A stretch of 42,147 nucleotides of DNA, taken from NCBI GenBank assembly GCA_002437245.1, contig DJOQ01000024.1, positions 1 to 42,147 on the forward strand. Reading direction: 5' to 3'. Under the pieces are notes generated by a model. It did not search any database. It had not been told where the DNA came from and saw nothing but the letters and a program-made list of their open reading frames with translations. Both the position numbers and the translations under genes were made by a program. Below, piece by piece: positions 41,406-42,147 of this stretch. The number at the start of each line of letters is the position of its first letter. Position 1 is the stretch's first letter. Source of the stretch: Ruminococcaceae bacterium UBA6434. GTDB lineage: Bacteria > Bacillota > Clostridia > Oscillospirales > Acutalibacteraceae.

Positions 41406-41993
41406 ATGTCAGAATCAAGAACATTTATGTTAAACGGCGTGAGCATACAAACTGTCGTTAACCGTCTTGAAAACTTTTTCCGTGGCGAAAAAGGCATGGA
41501 AATACAAAGTTCACAGACCGCAGACGGATATGTTATGCAGGCAAGTCAACCGAAAGACGGTTGGAAAACGCTGACGGGAATGCGCTTAGCCGTCACGGTT
41601 CAGTTGGCCGTTATCGGAGAACAGATGAATGTAACGGTCGGTGAAGGTCAATGGTCTGATAAAATCGGTGCCGGTGCAATAGGTCTGTTTGTGGCATGGC
41701 CATTAGCCATAACAGCCGGAGTGGGCGCTTTTAAGCAAAAGAAGCTTCCTTCCGAAATTTTTCAGGTAATTGAAAACTGCATAATGTCATCCGGAAAATC
41801 AGTTGTAATAAACGGTGTCGGTCCGATAATTCCTGAAAATACCGTTGTTTGTCCCAATTGCAAAGAACAGATTGCCGCAGATTCCAAATTTTGCAACCAT
41901 TGCGGAACAAAGCTTAACAATACCTGCCCCGCCTGCGGCGCAGTTCTTCCGCCGGAAAGTGCATTTTGTCCGAAATGCGGTCAAAAAATATAA
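41406..41993 (+). CDS. Zinc-ribbon protein with an N-terminal unknown domain
   Basis: A 195-residue protein. The C-terminus has two zinc ribbons: VVCPNCKEQIAADSKFCNHCGTK and NTCPACGAVLPPESAFCPKCGQK, each with CxxC pairs. The N-terminal 145 residues contain a beta-rich part (MEIQSSQTADGYVMQASQ, GMRLAVTVQLAVIGEQMNVTVGEGQW) and one TM-like segment (IGLFVAWPLAITAGVGAF). The start at 41406 follows TAAAGGAGG; an in-frame upstream ATG overlaps the lipoprotein gene's end. Its closeness to the lipoprotein gene suggests one transcript. Function unknown. Confidence 0.75.
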   Translation: MSESRTFMLNGVSIQTVVNRLENFFRGEKGMEIQSSQTADGYVMQASQPKDGWKTLTGMRLAVTVQLAVIGEQMNVTVGEGQWSDKIGAGAIGLFVAWPLAITAGVGAFKQKKLPSEIFQVIENCIMSSGKSVVINGVGPIIPENTVVCPNCKEQIAADSKFCNHCGTKLNNTCPACGAVLPPESAFCPKCGQKI

Positions 41994-42035
41994 AAACAAG
42001 CATCAACACCCGATTATAAAAAGGAGAAAATCAAT

Positions 42036-42147
42036 ATGCAAAGAACAACCATAAAAACCAAGCTGTTGACAGCACTGCTCACGCTGTGCATGGTGTTGTC
42101 GCTGATGCCGCTGTCGGTATTTGCAGCAACTCCGGCAACAGAAACAG
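42036..42147 (+). CDS. Secreted protein, N-terminal part only (runs off the window)
   Basis: The first 37 codons. A basic start (MQRTTIKTKLL) is followed by a hydrophobic core (TALLTLCMVLSLMPLSVFA) and a signal peptidase site after VFA-A, then TPATET. AAGGAG lies seven bases before the ATG. This signal peptide style is common at the start of large secreted or cell-wall-attached proteins in gut Clostridia, but the rest is not in view. Confidence 0.65.
   Translation, partial: MQRTTIKTKLLTALLTLCMVLSLMPLSVFAATPATET

Noticed and set aside
1..42147. CRISPR arrays, prophage, integrases or insertion-sequence transposases
   Set aside because: No spaced direct repeats and no recombinase or transposase genes were seen on either strand.

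Overview
This window looks like chromosomal DNA from a low-to-moderate G+C, Gram-positive, spore-forming anaerobe of the Clostridia, probably an Oscillospirales/Ruminococcaceae-type gut bacterium. The reasons are the sporulation-linked genes (a BofA-like protein and WhiA), the hprK-glcK-murB-rapZ-whiA cluster typical of Firmicutes, a PyrR-type attenuator, strong SD sequences (AGGAGG class), near-consensus sigma-A promoters, and glycan hydrolases with GPH-type sugar symporters. No plasmid, phage, CRISPR or rRNA signal was seen. Species assignment is inference.

Layout. 1-5.3 kb is housekeeping: bofA-like, a small Cys-rich protein, a propeller-like protein, plsY, an attenuated pyrR-uraA operon and an aldose-1-epimerase-like gene. 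5.26-5.63 kb holds an independent minus-strand transcription unit with a consensus promoter, a 20-codon ORF and a strong terminator, which I cannot name. 5.9-7.4 kb holds a DUF1292 gene, a rod-shaped RNA that looks like 6S RNA, a cytidylate-kinase-like protein and tRNA-Leu(CAA). 7.4-8.56 kb is a small membrane-protein operon carrying two apparent frameshifts. 8.7-13.3 kb is whiA/rapZ/murB/glcK/hprK, linking carbon catabolite control with cell-wall synthesis.

14-17.5 kb carries a GPH transporter, a LysR regulator and a divergent DUF1275 membrane protein. 17.5-22.7 kb is the most unusual block: one minus-strand operon encoding a CooC-like nickel ATPase, two 2-hydroxyacyl-CoA dehydratase/benzoyl-CoA reductase-type iron-sulfur subunits, their ATP-dependent activase, a 51-aa membrane protein and a short protein whose C-terminus resembles CODH/acetyl-CoA synthase beta subunits. 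No CODH or acyl-CoA pathway genes lie nearby. It looks like an ATP-driven low-potential metalloenzyme system whose substrate is unknown.

22.8-36.8 kb is a glycan-degradation region: a GPH transporter with a long cytoplasmic tail, a GH2 beta-mannosidase, two GH29 alpha-L-fucosidases, a DUF6067 putative glycosidase and a membrane-anchored discoidin-GH18 protein. A 295-bp element with long inverted ends (30.4-30.7 kb) sits between genes here. An internally deleted metallophosphoesterase follows.

37.4-42.1 kb is an envelope/signalling-like region: a large regulator with two HTH modules, transcribed divergently from a frameshifted lipoprotein gene across a 36-bp near-perfect dyad, then a second lipoprotein, a zinc-ribbon protein and the start of a secreted protein that runs off the window. 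Three apparent single-base frameshifts plus one internal deletion mean that either these accessory genes are decaying or the assembly has indel errors.
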